Positions 60,545 through 64,000 of a stretch of DNA of 64,000 bases are shown here, piece after piece. The position numbers were made by a program, and so were the translations under genes. The notes under the pieces are model-generated. The model made no database searches. It saw nothing but the letters and a program-made list of their open reading frames with translations, and was not told the DNA's origin. Source of the DNA: Sphingomonas lacunae (GTDB lineage Bacteria; Pseudomonadota; Alphaproteobacteria; Sphingomonadales; Sphingomonadaceae); contig NZ_CP053015.1 of the NCBI RefSeq assembly GCF_012979535.1, positions 806,001 to 870,000 of the forward strand, read 5' to 3'. Within the stretch, counting starts at the first letter, position 1; each line of letters opens with the position of its first letter.

Positions 60545-62050
60545 TCAGCCTTTCTTTCCGGATTTGAGCAGCGCCCGGTCTGCCGGACCAAAGCCGCGGG
60601 TCCAGATGATCCAGCCATAGATGCCCAGGATAATGGGCACGCCAAGGATCAATTCCGCCCATTCGGGCAACTGCGTCGCGCCGTAGCCCAACAGCATCGC
60701 TCCACCTGCAGCAAAGAACAACGCCGCTCGCCAACCATGCACCGGTGCGTCGCACAGGCGGGCAAGGCTGTGAGCCTTGATGACAGACGCAGTCGCCAGT
60801 GCAATGACAAGCGCACCCGCCACAGCCACCGCATGCCAAATTTCGGGGATGTCACCGACGGCAATCGCATAGCATAGGGCAACGCTCAACGCGCCCTGCA
60901 GGGTGATCATCGCCAGCGAATATATGAGGTTGCGGCGCGGTGCGAGATAGACAAGGGCCGCTTCGCTGGTCACCGCGGTTGAGGCGACCACCTCCGCCGC
61001 CAATAACAGGGCAAGGGCGCCCGCTCCCGCGACAAAGCCCGGACCGGCAAGGCCCATCACTGCCTCTGCCGGAATGCCCAGCGCCAGGGCAACGCCTGTC
61101 TGCGCCGCCAGCACCCAAAATCCGACCTGCGCCACCTGGGCAGCCACATCCTTCAGCCGGTTTTCGGCCACCCCACGCGATATGACCGGGCCAAGAATGG
61201 GATCAAAACTGGACTTGAGCTTTTGCGGCAGCGAGGCGACCTGTTGCGCAACATAATAGATGCCGACAACTGTTGGTGACGCAAACAGCCCGAGCACCGC
61301 AAGATCAAGGCGTCGCGAACCCCATTCGATCGCATCGGCGCCCGCGAGGGGCAGATTGTCCCGCGCCAGAGTGACAAGGCGCAACGGATGCAGATCCCAC
61401 GCGCGCGGCAGGCCATAGCTGCGGAACAAGGGCACAAGCGCGGTTACCCAGGCCGCGAGCATTGCCACAACATAGGAGAGGATCAGCCCATCCCTGAGCG
61501 AATAAAAGGCGAAAGCAAAGGCCGCGATGCTGATGGCCCACGGCTCGACAATCGCCCGCGCCCATACAGTCGCCCCGATATTGTAGCGATAGGCCAGCGC
61601 CGCCAGCGCTATGTCTGTCCCGGCAATGGCAATGATGATCAGCGGCAACAGCCGGTCAAACTGGTTGATGCCGCTGTTGGGGAACATGACCTGCGGCACG
61701 GCGATCAACAGCGCCGCCAGCACCACCGAGGCGAGCAGCGTGACCAGCATCGCGTCCCACACGATATTGGCGTGGTCATCAGTATTCGTTGTCGCCGACA
61801 ATTGCTGGGCCAGACCGCGCTTGAGCCCGAGCGTCGCCAGCTGTGCCGCGAATTCGACGACCAGCACAGCATAGGCAAAGCGTCCGAGGGCTTCGGGGCC
61901 ATACCAGCGGCCTGCGAAATAGAGAAAGGGCAACCGCGCCACCAGGCGCAGGATGAAGCCAAACACACTCGTCCGCCCGCCCTTGGCGAGAGCCTCGACT
62001 TCCTCGCTCGCCGCCGGCGGTGCGGATGCTGGGGCCACCGGATCAGCCAA
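60545..62050 (-). CDS. Polysaccharide/lipid II-type flippase (MOP superfamily)
   Basis: 501 residues with about twelve to fourteen membrane segments, of the Wzx/oligosaccharide flippase type (FGFILRLVARLPFLYFAGRW; RRLDLAVLGLFASPTVVGIY). It probably moves lipid-linked sugars across the inner membrane. The start is TTG at 62048-62050, overlapping gpsA by eight bases; a GTG at 62038 is an alternative. It is downstream of gpsA and tsaD on the minus strand. Confidence 0.85.
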   Translation of the reverse strand: MADPVAPASAPPAASEEVEALAKGGRTSVFGFILRLVARLPFLYFAGRWYGPEALGRFAYAVLVVEFAAQLATLGLKRGLAQQLSATTNTDDHANIVWDAMLVTLLASVVLAALLIAVPQVMFPNSGINQFDRLLPLIIIAIAGTDIALAALAYRYNIGATVWARAIVEPWAISIAAFAFAFYSLRDGLILSYVVAMLAAWVTALVPLFRSYGLPRAWDLHPLRLVTLARDNLPLAGADAIEWGSRRLDLAVLGLFASPTVVGIYYVAQQVASLPQKLKSSFDPILGPVISRGVAENRLKDVAAQVAQVGFWVLAAQTGVALALGIPAEAVMGLAGPGFVAGAGALALLLAAEVVASTAVTSEAALVYLAPRRNLIYSLAMITLQGALSVALCYAIAVGDIPEIWHAVAVAGALVIALATASVIKAHSLARLCDAPVHGWRAALFFAAGGAMLLGYGATQLPEWAELILGVPIILGIYGWIIWTRGFGPADRALLKSGKKG

Positions 62051-63047
62051 GCCGGTTCCAGCCTTCGCCTGTCAGCGGGCGCGACAGAAGTTCGCCGATG
62101 ACCTCGCGCACTGCCACTTCACCGGCGATGAGTCGCGCGACCGCATGGCAAATCGGCATGTCGACACCACGTGCGCCGGCATCAGCAACCAGCACCGCCG
62201 CGCTGAATGCCCCTTCCGCCACCGTGCGGCGGTCGGCCATCAGGCTGGCGGCATCGCGGCCTTCACCCAGCCCGCGTCCCAGCGAAAAATTGCGGGACGA
62301 GGTGGAGGAACAGGTCAGCACCAGATCTCCCAGACCAGCCAGACCGGCCAGTGTTTCCAGTCGGGCGCCACGCGCGAGGCCATAGCGTGTCATTTCGGCA
62401 AAGCCCCGGCTGATCAAGGCGGCCCTGGCGTTCTGACCCAAACCCGCGCCCTCGACCACGCCACAGGCAATGGCGAGGACATTCTTGACGACCCCGCCGA
62501 TTTCGGCGCCAATGACATCATCCGAAACATAGGGGCGGAAAGCCGGTCGGGCCAGCAGGGCGGCGAGACCCTCAGCTGTTGCGCGGTCCTGTGCCGCCAG
62601 AGTCACCGCAGCCGGAAGACCGGCACCGACTTCATGCGCAAAGGTCGGCCCGGACAACACGGCGACAGGCCCCGACCAGCCGACAGCCTCCACCACTTCG
62701 TTCATCAGGCGGGCACTGCCCTGCTCCATGCCCTTGCTGCACAGGATCAATGGCTGGCCATGGTCAGGCAGCTCACCGATCAGCCGGCCAAGATGCTGAG
62801 CCGGAGCAACTACCAGCACAGCGGCGCAATCCTGCAGGTCAGCCATGGCGCCGGTCGCGACAATCGAGGCGTGCAGTGCTACACCCGACAGGAACAGCGG
62901 ATTGGCATGGTTCCGGTTGACAGCGTCCACCACCTCGGCCTCATAGGCCCACAGGCGCACAGCTGTGCCATCGCTGGCCACCATCTGGGCCAGCGCCGTG
63001 CCCCAGGCTCCACCGCCGATGATACCGATTGGCTGGGCAGCGCTCAT
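62043..63047 (-). CDS. gpsA: Glycerol-3-phosphate dehydrogenase [NAD(P)+]
   Basis: 334 residues. It makes glycerol-3-phosphate for phospholipids. The Rossmann motif is [13 protein letters not shown], followed by the conserved [38 protein letters not shown], the catalytic Lys of which is in VVKN, and [11 protein letters not shown]. The ATG at 63045-63047 overlaps the tsaD stop (ATGA). Longer frames would lie in tsaD. Confidence 0.96.
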   Translation of the reverse strand: MSAAQPIGIIGGGAWGTALAQMVASDGTAVRLWAYEAEVVDAVNRNHANPLFLSGVALHASIVATGAMADLQDCAAVLVVAPAQHLGRLIGELPDHGQPLILCSKGMEQGSARLMNEVVEAVGWSGPVAVLSGPTFAHEVGAGLPAAVTLAAQDRATAEGLAALLARPAFRPYVSDDVIGAEIGGVVKNVLAIACGVVEGAGLGQNARAALISRGFAEMTRYGLARGARLETLAGLAGLGDLVLTCSSTSSRNFSLGRGLGEGRDAASLMADRRTVAEGAFSAAVLVADAGARGVDMPICHAVARLIAGEVAVREVIGELLSRPLTGEGWNRLG

Positions 63048-64000
63048 GCCTTTACCCCCGCACCGCGCACCGTTTCGGCATCGGGATCGAGCGGCCATCG
63101 CGGACGGGCCGGGACGTCGAGCGTATCCGTCAGGCCAGCAGCAAAACGCTCCGCCCCGGCCCAGGCGATCATCGCCGCATTGTCGGTGCACAGCCACATG
63201 GGGGGCGCGACAAAGGGCAGGCCATAGTGTGCTGCCAGACCAGTCAGCGCGGCACGGATGGAGCCATTGGCCGCGACGCCGCCAGCCACCACCAGCGCCG
63301 TTGCTCCCGGTGCTCGCTTAATCGCCCGCCCAGTCCGGTCGATCAGGCAATCCACCACCGCCTGTTGAAAGGCGGCGGCAATATCCTGTGGCCGGTGCTC
63401 GCCTGAATGCACCGCCCGGGCGACCGCACTCTTGAGCCCGGCAAAGCTGAAATGGGGTTCGGAGCTGCCCAGCAACGGCCGGGGCAAGGGTACAGATGCG
63501 GCATCACCGGTGGCGGCCAGCTTTTCAAGCTCCGGACCGCCCGGATAAGGCAGACCCAACAGCTTCGCCGACTTGTCAAACGCCTCACCCGCGGCATCAT
63601 CAATAGTCGTCGCCAGCCGACGATACCGGTCAACACCTTCGACCAGCAACAATTGGCAATGGCCACCCGATACAAGCAGCAGGAGATAGGGAAAGGCCAG
63701 ATCCGGATCGGCCAGACGCGGGCTCAGCGCATGGCCTTCCAAATGGTTGACCGCGATCAGCGGCTTGCCTGTGGCATGGGCCAGCGCCTTGCCAGTGACG
63801 AGGCCGACCATCACGCCGCCGATCAAGCCGGGCCCGGCAGTGGCCGCGATGGCGTCCACGTCCGAGAGTGTGACTCCGCTGTCAGCCAGAGCCTGCTCGA
63901 TCAACGGCATCAATTTGTCGACATGGGCCCGCGCCGCGATCTCCGGGACCACGCCGCCAAAGGGGGCATGGGCCTCAGCCTGCCCTGCGAGCGCATGCGC
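63044..64000 (-). CDS. tsaD: tRNA threonylcarbamoyladenosine transferase (5' end outside window)
   Basis: 318 visible residues of a protein of about 340; the N-terminal part lies beyond base 64000 and the frame is open to the edge. The metal-binding histidines are in [45 protein letters not shown] and [15 protein letters not shown] form the ASKHA ATP site. With TsaB, TsaE and TsaC it makes t6A37 in tRNAs that read ANN codons. It overlaps gpsA by four bases; tsaD-gpsA linkage is usual in alphaproteobacteria. Confidence 0.97.
   Translation of the reverse strand, partial: AHALAGQAEAHAPFGGVVPEIAARAHVDKLMPLIEQALADSGVTLSDVDAIAATAGPGLIGGVMVGLVTGKALAHATGKPLIAVNHLEGHALSPRLADPDLAFPYLLLLVSGGHCQLLLVEGVDRYRRLATTIDDAAGEAFDKSAKLLGLPYPGGPELEKLAATGDAASVPLPRPLLGSSEPHFSFAGLKSAVARAVHSGEHRPQDIAAAFQQAVVDCLIDRTGRAIKRAPGATALVVAGGVAANGSIRAALTGLAAHYGLPFVAPPMWLCTDNAAMIAWAGAERFAAGLTDTLDVPARPRWPLDPDAETVRGAGVKA

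Overview
This window reads as chromosomal DNA of a GC-rich alphaproteobacterium, most likely a member of the Sphingomonadales; I cannot name a genus. The clues are an alphaproteobacterial SspB next to fumC, the his gene order B-H-A-F-E followed by a HIT protein, an UPF0314 membrane protein, a TonB-dependent receptor, a CYP153-type P450, and many acyl-CoA dehydrogenases. Coding density is high. I see no rRNA, tRNA, CRISPR array, phage or insertion sequence. The genes cut by the window edges are acnA (left, 3' part missing) and tsaD (right, 5' end missing).

Layout. 1-1593: acnA. 1841-6251 (minus): an acyl-CoA operon of two acyl-CoA dehydrogenases, an SDR and a beta-lactamase-fold hydrolase. 6351-7832: a GPH-type symporter, divergent from it. 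7994-13528 (plus): a second acyl-CoA operon (ACAD10/11-like dehydrogenase, Zn-alcohol dehydrogenase, ACAD10/11-type kinase, SDR, second beta-lactamase-fold hydrolase), followed by a FadB-like fusion enzyme (13577-15607). 16303-19854: gyrB, a GNAT acetyltransferase and a Nudix hydrolase. 19874-25450: cytochrome b561, a TonB receptor, a Bcr/CflA-type efflux pump and an amino-acid permease. 25611-29108 (minus): hisBHAFE-HIT. 29214-31090: sspB-fumC. 31208-34888: a small hypothetical protein, a DUF885 protein, UPF0314 and gmk. 34897-39093 (minus): a third acyl-CoA unit (dehydrogenase, thiolase, 3-hydroxyacyl-CoA dehydrogenase, then a DUF1993 protein and a thioesterase). 39267-46849 (plus): SMP-30 lactonase, M3 peptidase, rpe, heparinase-like protein, purH. 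47514-51298: an envelope-glycan cassette (UDP-galactopyranose-mutase-like flavoenzyme, GtrA, GT-C-like membrane protein). 51305-57092 (minus): RhlE-type helicase, MsrB, CYP153 P450 and an ABC-2 exporter. 57195-64000: queG, two envelope proteins, a PfkB kinase, a flippase, gpsA and tsaD.

How the parts fit together. The three acyl-CoA units each carry, upstream of their first gene, a 16-bp near-palindrome with consensus TTKACGNAAACGTMAA. It looks like the operator of a MerR-type acyl-CoA regulator such as LiuR, so the three units probably form one local regulon for branched-chain or modified acyl-CoA breakdown. The middle unit is the most interesting. It encodes, as separate neighbouring genes, the kinase and dehydrogenase that are fused in animal ACAD10/ACAD11, which suggests phosphorylation-dependent entry of 4-hydroxyacyl-CoAs into beta-oxidation. 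A second notable feature is a 39-bp palindrome-bearing unit repeated about 2.8 times in frame inside the SMP-30 lactonase gene, resembling a palindromic element that has invaded a protein-coding sequence.
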